Positions 1 through 7,386 of a stretch of 41,360 nucleotides of DNA are shown in pieces (within the stretch, counting starts at the first letter, position 1; every line of letters starts with the position of its first letter). This DNA comes from CAYJDR01 sp964368965 (GTDB lineage: Bacteria; Chrysiogenota; Deferribacteres; Deferribacterales; Mucispirillaceae). The translations under genes and the position numbers were made by a program. The notes below the pieces were generated by a model. It searched no databases, was not told the origin of the DNA, and worked only from the letters and a program-made list of their open reading frames with translations. Location of the stretch: NCBI GenBank assembly GCA_964368965.1, contig CAYJDR010000019.1, forward strand, positions 1-41,360, given 5' to 3'.

Positions 1-1099
1 ATTAGCTACTGGCTTAATGGTAGCAGGTCTTTCAACAAGTGCATTTGCACAAGAATTATCAATCACTCCATACGTTAGTGGTTGGTTCAACTCGTTCGCT
101 ACAATGAACACTACTAAAACAACAGGTTCTGCTGATAAAGAGAACGATACTTTTGTTTACAATATTTCAGAAGCGTCTACTGCAGGCGTATTATTTGAAA
201 GTGGCAACTTCACTGGCGAATTTACAATCAAAGCTTCAAGCGAGTTCTTAAAAAGAGCTTATGTTACATATAACTTTGAAGATGGCGAAGCATTAACTGT
301 AGGTATGACTGAAACTTTAGCTTGGTACAACTTTGGCCAAGTTTCTGGCGACTACAACGCTTTAATCAACTACGGTGCATTAAGCGACACAGTTAGACCA
401 ATGGCTTTATGGAGTGGCTTTGGCACAAACCTTGCTATCATCGCTAACGGTATCACTGTAAACGGTAAAGACACAGGCATTGAATCATTGAAAAATAATG
501 GTAGATTATCTAATGTTGAAGTTGAACAATTACCGCGTGTTGAAGTTTCTTACGATATTGAAAGCGACATGTTCAACGGTGTTGCATTTGCTAGTTATTC
601 TCCATTCTATGCAAGCTATGACATTGGCTCAAAAACAGAAGAAAGCACTATTGTAAATGCTTACTCTGTTGGTATTGGTGGCCAATTCACGCAAGGCGAT
701 TTTTTTGCTGACGTTACTGCTTACTACGGTATAAACTTAGGTTTAACTGGCAACCTAGATAGCGAAAATGCTGCAAACATGGCTGTTATTGCTGTGAATG
801 CAGCTGGAACAGAAGTTGAAGTTGAAGACTCAACTGCTTTCGGTGGCGCTATTGGTGTTGGTTATGTAATCAATGACATGTACACTCCGTCAGTTGGTTT
901 CGGTTATGCTACTGCATCAATTGAAGGCACAGACTCTACATCTTACGCTGTATATGCAAACGTAAACATCGCTTTATACGACTGGTTAACTCTTACTCCA
1001 GAAATCGCATACACTAGCAAAGAAATGGATTACAAATCATCTGCTGACACAACTGAAACAGCATTCACTTTCGGTTTAATCTCTGAGTTTGCGTTCTAA
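1..1099 (+). CDS. Outer-membrane porin-like beta-barrel protein, 5' end cut by window edge
   Basis: Partial gene. The reading frame is open from base 2, and comparison with the paralogue at 1216 shows that only about seven N-terminal codons lie before the window; the ATG at 17 is therefore internal to the signal peptide. The visible part is 365 residues: the end of a signal peptide with an AFA cleavage site followed by QE, then alternating aromatic and polar strands ending in EFAF. A C-terminal Phe is the usual recognition signal for outer-membrane barrel assembly. It shares blocks with the next gene such as TLAWYNFGQVS and DYNALINYGALSD. Likely a general or selective porin; the substrate cannot be told. 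I recognise no named family with certainty. Confidence 0.75.
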   Translation, partial: LATGLMVAGLSTSAFAQELSITPYVSGWFNSFATMNTTKTTGSADKENDTFVYNISEASTAGVLFESGNFTGEFTIKASSEFLKRAYVTYNFEDGEALTVGMTETLAWYNFGQVSGDYNALINYGALSDTVRPMALWSGFGTNLAIIANGITVNGKDTGIESLKNNGRLSNVEVEQLPRVEVSYDIESDMFNGVAFASYSPFYASYDIGSKTEESTIVNAYSVGIGGQFTQGDFFADVTAYYGINLGLTGNLDSENAANMAVIAVNAAGTEVEVEDSTAFGGAIGVGYVINDMYTPSVGFGYATASIEGTDSTSYAVYANVNIALYDWLTLTPEIAYTSKEMDYKSSADTTETAFTFGLISEFAF

Positions 1100-1121
1100 T
1101 CTAACCTTTTAGATTTATCAT

Positions 1122-1152
1122 AAAATAGCTCCATTTTTGGGGCTATTTTTTT
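1122..1152 (+). terminator. Rho-independent terminator of first porin gene
   Basis: Stem of about 11 bp (AAAATAGCTCC paired with GGGGCTATTTT, one G-T pair) with a six-base loop, followed by a run of T. It lies about 20 bases after the stop codon, so the two porin genes can be transcribed separately. Confidence 0.85.
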
Positions 1153-1157
1153 ATTCA

Positions 1158-1185
1158 TTGACAATCTTATAAATTTATTTATACT
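1158..1185 (+). promoter_or_regulatory. Sigma-70 promoter of second porin gene
   Basis: TTGACA at 1158-1163, a 16-base spacer and TATACT at 1180-1185. It sits just after the upstream terminator and 30 bases before the start codon. An AAGGAGA ribosome binding site follows at 1204-1210. Confidence 0.75.
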
Positions 1186-1215
1186 GATTACCTATTAAAT
1201 TTTAAGGAGAAAATA

Positions 1216-2304
1216 ATGAAAATTAAATCATTATTAGCTACTGCATTAATGGTAGCAGGTCTTTCAACAAGTGCGTTTGCACAAGAAACTACAATCACTC
1301 CATTTATTAGTGGTTGGTTCAACACATTCAACACTGACACAACTGTTGGTGCTGGTGAAGACAAATTCGACTACAGCTTATCAGCTTACTCTACAGCTGG
1401 CTTACTAGTTGAACGAGGCAATATCTCTGGTGAAGTTACTCTTAAATTAAACAAAGACAACTATCTTAAAAGAGCATATGTTTCATACAACATGGGTGAA
1501 GACAGCATCTCTATAGGTGTTATGGAAACTCTAGCTTGGTACAACTTTGGCCAAGTTTCTAACGACTACAACGCTTTAATCAACTACGGTGCATTAAGCG
1601 ACAACACTCGCCCTATGGTTAAGTGGAACAGCTGGGGTCTAAACATTGCAATGATCGCAAGCGGTTTTGACGTTAGTGGTACAGACAAAGGCTTAGATGC
1701 TACTGCAGCTAAAGCAGCTAACACAACTGCTGGTGATTTAACTGTTGATAGCTTACCACGTATTGACGTTTCTTACGATATATTAAGCGACATGTTCAAC
1801 GGTGCAGTATTCGCAAACTATGCTCCATACTATGCTACATTTGCTAACGATGAAACTTTATTAGTTAACTCGTTCGTAGTTGGTTTTGGTGGCCAATTCA
1901 CACAAGGCGATTTATTTGCTGATGTTACTGCATACTATGGTATGAACTTAGGTATGACAAGCTCACTATCTAGCGACAACTTCATCAACCCATCTTACAA
2001 AGCTGATGGCAAAGGTGTTTCTGTTAATGAAAACGCATCATCTTACGGTGCTGCTTTAGCTGTTGGCTACACTATTGATGACATGTACACTCCATCAGTT
2101 GGTTTCGGTTATGCTAACAACTCTTTAGGCAACGCTGATGAAACTGCTTATGCTGTATATGCTAACGTAAACCTTGTAATTTACGAAGGTTTATCTATAA
2201 CTCCTGAAGTTGCTTTCACTAACAACGAAGTTGACAATGGTGCAGGCTCTACTACTACAACTAGCAAGTTCTATGTTGGCTTCATCACTGAATTCGCATT
2301 CTAA
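1216..2304 (+). CDS. Outer-membrane porin-like beta-barrel protein
   Basis: 362 residues with a clear signal peptide (MKIKSLLATALMVAG to AFA, then QE) and a barrel-type body ending in EFAF. It is a close paralogue of the preceding gene: the signal peptides are nearly identical and many strand blocks are shared (AWYNFGQVS, SDMFNG, GGQFTQGDLFADVTAYYG, DDMYTPSVGFGYA). Differences cluster in short segments likely to be surface loops, for example around residues 150-170 and 255-275. The ATG at 1216 follows an AAGGAGA box. It has its own promoter and terminator, so it is probably monocistronic. Likely role: diffusion channel in the outer membrane; substrate unknown. Confidence 0.8.
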   Translation: MKIKSLLATALMVAGLSTSAFAQETTITPFISGWFNTFNTDTTVGAGEDKFDYSLSAYSTAGLLVERGNISGEVTLKLNKDNYLKRAYVSYNMGEDSISIGVMETLAWYNFGQVSNDYNALINYGALSDNTRPMVKWNSWGLNIAMIASGFDVSGTDKGLDATAAKAANTTAGDLTVDSLPRIDVSYDILSDMFNGAVFANYAPYYATFANDETLLVNSFVVGFGGQFTQGDLFADVTAYYGMNLGMTSSLSSDNFINPSYKADGKGVSVNENASSYGAALAVGYTIDDMYTPSVGFGYANNSLGNADETAYAVYANVNLVIYEGLSITPEVAFTNNEVDNGAGSTTTTSKFYVGFITEFAF

Positions 2305-2329
2305 TCTAACCTTTTAGGTTGACTATATT

Positions 2330-2356
2330 ATAGCCCCATTTTTGGGGCTATTTTTA
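2330..2356 (+). terminator. Rho-independent terminator of second porin gene
   Basis: Perfect 8-bp stem ATAGCCCC / GGGGCTAT (2330-2337 with 2344-2351), six-base loop, then a T run. It closely resembles the terminator after the first porin. Both genes also share the sequence TAATCTAACCTTTTAG at their stop codons, so the duplication covered the 3' untranslated region too. Confidence 0.85.
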
Positions 2357-2393
2357 TATATTCAAAATAAGTTAGCATATTCTAACATTTACC

Positions 2394-2422
2394 TTGACAT
2401 ATCTATAAAACAGCACTATATT
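2394..2422 (+). promoter_or_regulatory. Sigma-70 promoter of the feo operon
   Basis: TTGACA at 2394-2399, exactly 17 bases, then TATATT at 2417-2422. Transcription would begin near 2429, giving a leader of about 80 bases before feoA. An inverted repeat GTTAG-N6-CTAAC (2371-2386) lies just upstream of the -35 box. Confidence 0.8.
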
Positions 2423-2429
2423 AAACCGT

Positions 2430-2471
2430 CAGCCAATACTAACTGATATTTGAGTGGCTGTTATTTTTTAC
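2430..2471 (+). promoter_or_regulatory. Leader hairpin with T-rich tail before feoA, possible attenuator
   Basis: CAGCCA (2430-2435) can pair with TGGCTG (2455-2460), and AATA inside it with TATT. The hairpin is followed by TTATTTTTTA. The shape is that of an intrinsic terminator placed between promoter and first gene, so it may attenuate transcription. The stem is short and could be a minor structure; no known riboswitch class was recognised. A TTAG-N6-CTAA repeat follows at 2480-2493. Confidence 0.4.
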
Positions 2472-2510
2472 TATACAAGTTAGTTTAAGCTAATTTGAAA
2501 CGGAGGAATT

Positions 2511-2723
2511 ATGATACCTATTACTGTTATGGAATGTGGCGCTACACACACAATCAAACAACTTACTGGTAAAGATAATATCCGCAATCAACTAGCGAAT
2601 ATGGGCTGCGTGCCTGGCGTTCAGGTTACTCTGTTATCCAATGTTGGTGATTGTATTATGCTTGGCGTCAACGATAGCAGAATTGCTATTGACAGAAAAC
2701 TTGCAACAAGAATTATCGTATAA
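2511..2723 (+). CDS. feoA: FeoA-domain protein of ferrous iron uptake
   Basis: 70 residues forming one SH3-like FeoA domain, with the family pattern of a short strand, a helix with LANMGCVPGVQVT, and closing strands with GDCIMLGVNDSRIAID. FeoA is a small cytoplasmic partner of the FeoB iron(II) transporter. It is the first gene of a four-gene operon; the ATG follows a GGAGG box at 2502-2506 with good spacing. The next gene, another FeoA-like protein, starts 20 bases later. Feo operons with two FeoA-type proteins are known in several anaerobes. The promoter and leader are described separately. Confidence 0.88.
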   Translation: MIPITVMECGATHTIKQLTGKDNIRNQLANMGCVPGVQVTLLSNVGDCIMLGVNDSRIAIDRKLATRIIV

Positions 2724-2743
2724 ATTATTTTAAGGAGATATAG

Positions 2744-2995
2744 ATGAAGACATTGAAAGATGTTAAAATCGGTGAAACAGTTACTGTAAAAAAACTTAAC
2801 TGTGAGCCTGTTTTAAAACGAAAAATCATGGATATGGGTATCACAAAAGGTACTGATATCACTATCACACGTGTTGCACCACTTGGTGACCCTATTGAAG
2901 TTTCAGTGCGTGGTTATGACCTATCTATGCGTAAAGATGATGCAAAAACTATTGAAGTTCACTGTGGAAGTGGTAACTGTGGATGTGGACAATGA
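2744..2995 (+). CDS. feoA: FeoA-domain protein with Cys-rich C-terminal tail
   Basis: 83 residues: a FeoA/SH3-like domain (VTVKKLNCEPVLKRKIMDMGI, then PLGDPIEVSVRGYDLSMRKDD) followed by a tail with the pattern CGSGNCGCGQ, three cysteines in seven residues. The tail may bind metal or an iron-sulfur cluster; that is inference. An AAGGAGA box at 2732-2738 sets the start. The stop codon overlaps the feoB start (ATGA at 2992), which suggests coupled translation. Together with feoB and the small Cys-rich protein it forms the iron(II) uptake operon. Confidence 0.88.
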   Translation: MKTLKDVKIGETVTVKKLNCEPVLKRKIMDMGITKGTDITITRVAPLGDPIEVSVRGYDLSMRKDDAKTIEVHCGSGNCGCGQ

Positions 2996-5157
2996 GCATG
3001 AAAATAGCATTAGTGGGTAACCCTAACAGCGGTAAAACTACCCTATTCAACAATTTAACTGGTAGCTCACAATACATAGGCAACTGGCCTGGCGTTACTG
3101 TAGAGCGTAAAGAAGGTAAACTTAAAGGACACAAAGATATCACTGTTCAAGATTTACCAGGTATTTATTCACTTTCGCCATATTCTCCAGAAGAGATTAT
3201 CACTAGAGATTATATCCTTAACGATAAACCTGATGTTATTATCAACATTATCGACGCTACAAATATCGAGCGTAACTTATACCTAACTACTCAATTGTTA
3301 GAACTTAATGTCCCTATGGTCGTTGCTGTCAACATGTCTGACTTGCTTGAGTCAAAAGGATTAAAGCTTGACCTTGATGCACTCTCTAAAGTTGTTGGCT
3401 GTAAGGCTATGTCTATATCAGCACTAAAAAACATGAACAACAAAGAAATTGCTAACCTAGCTATCGAAGTTGCAAACGCTAAAGTTGTACCTAGCCTTGA
3501 TATTTTCTCTAGCGAGTTCAACTCAGCAATTTCTGAAATCAGCGCAATTATCAAACCTGTTGTTTCTGATGAACTTGCAAAATATACTGCAATTAAACTT
3601 TTTGAACGTGACGAAAGGGTTGTTGCTAGCACTACATTAAATGTTGACCAAACTAACAAAATCAATGCAGTTATCGAAGCTTGCGAAAAACAAGAAGACG
3701 ATGATAGCGTTAGTATCGTTATTAACGAACGTTATGCATATATCACATCAGTAATTAGCCAAGTTGTTACAAAAAGTGCTAACGCAAAAGCTAGCATGAG
3801 TGACAAAATCGACTCAATTGTTACTAACAGGATACTTGCGTTCCCTATATTTGTTGCAGTTATGTTTGTTGTTTACTACATATCTATCACAACACTAGGT
3901 GCTTACTTAACAGACTACACAAATGACACAGTCTTTGGTGAAACACTATTGCCTGCTGTTCAATCACTCCTTGAAGGTATGAATGTTGCGCCTTGGCTTG
4001 TTAGCTTAACTGTTGATGGTATCATCGGTGGTGTTGGCGCCGTACTCGGTTTCGTACCGCAAATGTTAGTTTTATTCTTCTTACTTGCGATACTAGAAGA
4101 GTGTGGCTACATGGCACGTGTTGCCTTCATTATGGACAGAATGTTTAGACGCTTCGGCTTATCTGGTAAATCGTTCATACCTATGTTGATTGGCTCTGGT
4201 TGTGGTATCCCAGGTGTTATGGCATCTAGAACAATCGAATCTGAGCGTGATAGAAAAATTACGATCATGACAACAACTTTCATCCCTTGTGGTGCGAAAA
4301 TGCCTATCGTTGCATTAATTGCTGGTGCATTATTCGGCGGTGCTTGGTGGGTTGCACCTAGTGCATACTTCATCGGTATGGCTGCAATCGTTATATCTGG
4401 CTTGATATTGAAAAACTTAAAAATGTTTGCTGGCAACCCTGCTCCATTCATCATGGAAATGCCATCTTATCATATGCCAATGCTATTTAGCTTATTCTCT
4501 CGTGCTTGGGAGCGTGGCTGGTCGTTCATCAAACGTGCTGGTACGGTTATCTTAGTTGCAAGTATCTTTATCTGGTTCTTGTCTAGCTTAGGTTTCCAAG
4601 ATGGTTCACTCGCAATGGTTGATGATATGGACCACAGCTTACTTGCTAACATCGGTAATACTTTTGCGTTCCTATTTGCTCCACTTGGTTTCGGCACATG
4701 GCAATCAGCTGTTGCGACAATCATGGGCTTAGTAGCAAAAGAAGAAGTTGTCGGCGTGTTTGGCGTACTATATGGCGTATCTGGCGATGCACTTGCACTT
4801 GTTGAAGAAGGCTCTTTTGGCGAACTTGGCGGTATCGCAGTGCACTTTACAGCTTTATCTGCATACTCGTTCTTGATATTCAACTTATTGTTTGCACCAT
4901 GTTTTGCAGCAATAGGCGCAATGAAGCGTGAACTTGGCTCTACAAAATGGACATTATTTGCAATCGGCTACTTAACTGTATTTGCATACTCTATGTCGTT
5001 TATCATATACCAACTAGGCTTAGTGTTTACAGGGCAAGGAAGTTTTGGCATAGGTGCTATCATTGCTATACTATTAATCATTGGCGTAGTATACTTGATT
5101 GTTAGAAAACCTAACCATGAAGCAAAAGTTTCAGGAAATGTTGCAACTTCATTGTAA
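2992..5157 (+). CDS. feoB: FeoB ferrous iron transporter, GTPase and membrane domain
   Basis: 721 residues from the chosen start. The N-terminal G domain has GNPNSGKTT (residues 9-17), DLPG and NMSD, followed by a helical regulatory region to about residue 270. The C-terminal membrane part has the two Gate-type halves with GSGCGIPGVMASRT (Cys404), PCGAKMP (Cys433) and APCFAA (Cys637), cysteines conserved in the family. It moves iron(II) across the inner membrane, gated by GTP. An upstream ATG at 2983 is in frame, but the ATG at 2992 overlaps the feoA stop in the usual ATGA arrangement, so I prefer it. Length is normal for FeoB. Confidence 0.95.
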   Translation: MSMKIALVGNPNSGKTTLFNNLTGSSQYIGNWPGVTVERKEGKLKGHKDITVQDLPGIYSLSPYSPEEIITRDYILNDKPDVIINIIDATNIERNLYLTTQLLELNVPMVVAVNMSDLLESKGLKLDLDALSKVVGCKAMSISALKNMNNKEIANLAIEVANAKVVPSLDIFSSEFNSAISEISAIIKPVVSDELAKYTAIKLFERDERVVASTTLNVDQTNKINAVIEACEKQEDDDSVSIVINERYAYITSVISQVVTKSANAKASMSDKIDSIVTNRILAFPIFVAVMFVVYYISITTLGAYLTDYTNDTVFGETLLPAVQSLLEGMNVAPWLVSLTVDGIIGGVGAVLGFVPQMLVLFFLLAILEECGYMARVAFIMDRMFRRFGLSGKSFIPMLIGSGCGIPGVMASRTIESERDRKITIMTTTFIPCGAKMPIVALIAGALFGGAWWVAPSAYFIGMAAIVISGLILKNLKMFAGNPAPFIMEMPSYHMPMLFSLFSRAWERGWSFIKRAGTVILVASIFIWFLSSLGFQDGSLAMVDDMDHSLLANIGNTFAFLFAPLGFGTWQSAVATIMGLVAKEEVVGVFGVLYGVSGDALALVEEGSFGELGGIAVHFTALSAYSFLIFNLLFAPCFAAIGAMKRELGSTKWTLFAIGYLTVFAYSMSFIIYQLGLVFTGQGSFGIGAIIAILLIIGVVYLIVRKPNHEAKVSGNVATSL

Positions 5158-5169
5158 TTGAGGTGTTAT

Positions 5170-5304
5170 ATGGAATCAGTTTTATACGGGTTTGTGCTTT
5201 TTATAATAATTGGTATTGTTATTTATAGCATGATTAAAAACAAGAAAGATAAAAAATCTGGTTGCAGTTCTGGTGGCGGATGCTCTGGCTGTGGCAGACA
5301 CTAG
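5170..5304 (+). CDS. FeoB-associated Cys-rich membrane protein
   Basis: 44 residues, starting MESVLYGFVLFIIIG: one transmembrane helix (about residues 5-21), then a lysine-rich stretch KNKKDKK and a tail with four cysteines in the pattern GCSSGGGCSGCG. This matches the FeoB-associated Cys-rich membrane protein family known to follow feoB in many anaerobes. The ATG is 12 bases after the feoB stop, preceded by a GAGGTG ribosome binding site. The cytoplasmic Cys tail could pass iron to or from FeoB; its function is not established. It is followed directly by the operon terminator. Confidence 0.85.
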   Translation: MESVLYGFVLFIIIGIVIYSMIKNKKDKKSGCSSGGGCSGCGRH

Positions 5305-5318
5305 ATTTGAATGATGTG

Positions 5319-5353
5319 ACTACCCTCTTATTTCAGAGGGTAGTTTTTTTTTT
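5319..5353 (+). terminator. Rho-independent terminator of the feo operon
   Basis: Perfect 10-bp stem ACTACCCTCT / AGAGGGTAGT, a six-base loop and a run of ten T. It ends the feo operon and separates it from the convergent carrier gene on the other strand. Confidence 0.92.
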
Positions 5354-5361
5354 GCATAATA

Positions 5362-6684
5362 TTAGAAAATGATTTTTGCAATGATGTATGAAAAGATTGT
5401 TGATGCAACTAATGCAATAATGCCAGGAACAAGGTAACTATGGTTAATAACATATTTACCGATCTTTGTTGTGCCTGTTCTATCAAACGATGCACAAGCA
5501 ATCTGTGCCGCACCAGGAACAATAAACGTTGCACATGCAGCAGGCATTAAACCAACAAGCGTACCAGCGTCTAAACCAAGCTTCACACCGATAGGCATTA
5601 GCGCTGCAACAGTAGCAGATGGGCTATAGATTACCATAGATAGCAAAAACAATATCACAGCGAATAACGCTGGGTAACTTTGTAATAATCCTGAGAATTT
5701 ATCCTCCATAAGTGGTTGATAAAAATCGAAAAATGTACCAGTCATCCAAGATAAGCCAAATACCGCAACAACACCAATTAAACCAGCTTTAAATACTGAG
5801 CCTGAGTCAAGCTTATCTGAAGGTACTTTGCAAACTATCATGATAAGTGCCGCTGTAGTAAGCATAACTATCTGCAACATGATAGGAATTGACATACGAG
5901 ATAGTTCACCGTTCGCACTTTCCCACGCTGGTCTAAGTGAAGTTACTGATCCCATAACAATGATCGCAACTATCGCTAAAAAGAATATAAAAACAGCTGT
6001 AGCTGCACCTTTCTCGATAGTTAAATTATCCATCGCTTTTACTGGCTTTTCAACATATGTGCCAGCGTCAACACGTTGCTTAAATATTGGATCGTCTTCA
6101 AGCTCTGCACCCTTTCTTGACATATATATACAACCAACAAGCACACCTAAAAAACAACCTGGAATTGTTACAGCTAATATTGATAACGGAGTTGTTCCTA
6201 TGCCCGCAGTAATTGCAATCATACCGGCAACCGCAGCACTCATAGGGCTAGCAACAACGCCCATATTTGAAGCCATCACCGACATCGACATCGCACGTTC
6301 TGGGCGAACTTTTGCATCCATAGCGATCTCTGCAATTACAGGATAAATCGAAAATGCAACATATGAAGTTCCACAAAACATTGTGAATATAAAAACAGTT
6401 ATAGGCCCTAAAAACGTAATCATATCAGGACGCCTACGCAACAAGCGTTCAGCTAACGACACTAATAAATCAAGCCCACCAGCAACTTGCAAAATCGTTA
6501 CACACGTGATAACAGATACAATGATAAAAACAACTGTTGAAGGTGGCGAACCAGGCTTCATACCGAATATAAACACTAATACAGCAAGCCCTAAACCACC
6601 CGCAGCACCAAGCCCTATACCAGAAAACCTACCACCAATAGCTATAGCACCTAACACTACAGCTAATTGAAGAAAAAACTCCAT
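5362..6684 (-). CDS. Anaerobic C4-dicarboxylate carrier, DcuA/DcuB family
   Basis: 440 residues, the usual length for DcuA or DcuB, with about ten to twelve hydrophobic segments. Family blocks are visible: QVAGGLDLLVSLAERLLRRRP near residue 70, a CGTSYVAFSIYPVIAEIA region, RPERAMSMSVMASNMGVVASP and DDPIFKQRVDAG. These carriers exchange fumarate, malate or aspartate for succinate in the inner membrane during anaerobic respiration, or take up dicarboxylates. DcuA and DcuB cannot be told apart here. The ATG follows a GGGGGA box. Stands alone, convergent with the feo operon. Confidence 0.9.
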   Translation of the reverse strand: MEFFLQLAVVLGAIAIGGRFSGIGLGAAGGLGLAVLVFIFGMKPGSPPSTVVFIIVSVITCVTILQVAGGLDLLVSLAERLLRRRPDMITFLGPITVFIFTMFCGTSYVAFSIYPVIAEIAMDAKVRPERAMSMSVMASNMGVVASPMSAAVAGMIAITAGIGTTPLSILAVTIPGCFLGVLVGCIYMSRKGAELEDDPIFKQRVDAGTYVEKPVKAMDNLTIEKGAATAVFIFFLAIVAIIVMGSVTSLRPAWESANGELSRMSIPIMLQIVMLTTAALIMIVCKVPSDKLDSGSVFKAGLIGVVAVFGLSWMTGTFFDFYQPLMEDKFSGLLQSYPALFAVILFLLSMVIYSPSATVAALMPIGVKLGLDAGTLVGLMPAACATFIVPGAAQIACASFDRTGTTKIGKYVINHSYLVPGIIALVASTIFSYIIAKIIF

Positions 6685-6712
6685 ACTATTCCCCCTTTAC
6701 TTTGTATGCAAA

Positions 6713-6743
6713 ATCATAGTTCATAACAAGTAAACATGTCAAC
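6713..6743 (-). promoter_or_regulatory. Possible promoter of the dicarboxylate carrier
   Basis: On the minus strand, TTGACA (6743-6738) and TATGAT (6718-6713) lie 19 bases apart, longer than ideal. They sit 29 bases before the start codon. No clear FNR-type site was seen. Confidence 0.35.
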
Positions 6744-6772
6744 TTATTTAACTGATTGTTAAAATTTTGCAT

Positions 6773-6803
6773 AAAAAAAAGGCACAATGTAAACAATTGT
6801 GCC
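6773..6803 (-). terminator. Terminator of the cytochrome / Sel1 cluster
   Basis: GGCACAAT (6781-6788) pairs perfectly with ATTGTGCC (6796-6803), seven-base loop. On the minus strand it is followed by at least seven T (A run at 6774-6780). It lies 30 bases after the stop of the small Sel1 gene. Confidence 0.9.
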
Positions 6804-6833
6804 GATAACATATTTATGAAATACATTAGGTAA

Positions 6834-7325
6834 TTATTTAATTTGCGATTTTACTTTTTTAGCGAATTTCTTACCTTCTGATATTTGTTTTAGTGACATT
6901 ATGCTTTCTAAATCTTTGATAAAGCCTTCACTCAGAGATTCATCTAATTGATAAGCTGCTAATGCATAGCCATAAGCACTTATAAGGTCTTGATTAACAG
7001 CATCACCTTGAGCATAGATAACCGCGATATTATTGTGTGCATAAGCATGGCCTTGTTTCGCTGATTCTTTAAACCATTTTAGAGCATTATTTGCGTCGTT
7101 GTTGTCGTAGTAGGCAACACCTAATTGGAACTGTGCAACTGGATCACCTGTATTAGCTTTTGCTTCAAGCTCTTTCATATCTACTTTGTGTTGTGAATGA
7201 TCGTTTGTAGCGCCCATGCCACCCATTCCACCTTCACCCTGTGGATACGCTTGCGCATTGTTAAATGAAAACACAACCATAGACAATATAAAAAAACAAA
7301 TCATCCCTATACTACTTTTCTTCAT
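6834..7325 (-). CDS. Small exported Sel1-repeat protein with Met/His-rich segment
   Basis: 163 residues. A signal peptide (MKKSSIGMICFFILS to NAQA) is followed by a Gly/Met/His segment GGMGGMGATNDHSQHKVDM (residues 32-50) with M34, M37, H43, H46 and M50. Two Sel1-type helical repeats follow (GDPVAQFQLGVAYY and HAYAHNNIAVIYAQG). Such repeats usually hold proteins together. It is the last gene of the multiheme cytochrome cluster, so a role in assembly or stability of the periplasmic cytochromes is likely. The Met/His segment looks able to bind copper or heme; this is inference. The ATG follows an AAGGAG box. Confidence 0.75.
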   Translation of the reverse strand: MKKSSIGMICFFILSMVVFSFNNAQAYPQGEGGMGGMGATNDHSQHKVDMKELEAKANTGDPVAQFQLGVAYYDNNDANNALKWFKESAKQGHAYAHNNIAVIYAQGDAVNQDLISAYGYALAAYQLDESLSEGFIKDLESIMSLKQISEGKKFAKKVKSQIK

Positions 7326-7356
7326 ACTACTGCTCCTTAAAAAAATAATTACAAAA

Positions 7357-7381
7357 GTGTAGGGAGCAGAACTCCCTACAC
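7357..7381 (-). terminator. Hairpin between the cytochrome b fusion gene and the Sel1 gene, partial terminator
   Basis: Perfect 10-bp inverted repeat GTGTAGGGAG / CTCCCTACAC with a five-base loop, immediately after the cytochrome stop codon. On the minus strand the following bases are TTTTGTAATTATTTTTTT, a broken T run. It probably stops part of the transcripts and protects the cytochrome mRNA 3' end, lowering expression of the Sel1 gene. Confidence 0.6.
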
Positions 7382-7386
7382 AAATA

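Noticed and set aside
2983..2994. Earlier feoB start at the ATG at 2983
   Set aside because: It would add three residues inside the feoA gene; the ATG at 2992 forms the usual ATGA overlap and is followed by the conserved G domain.
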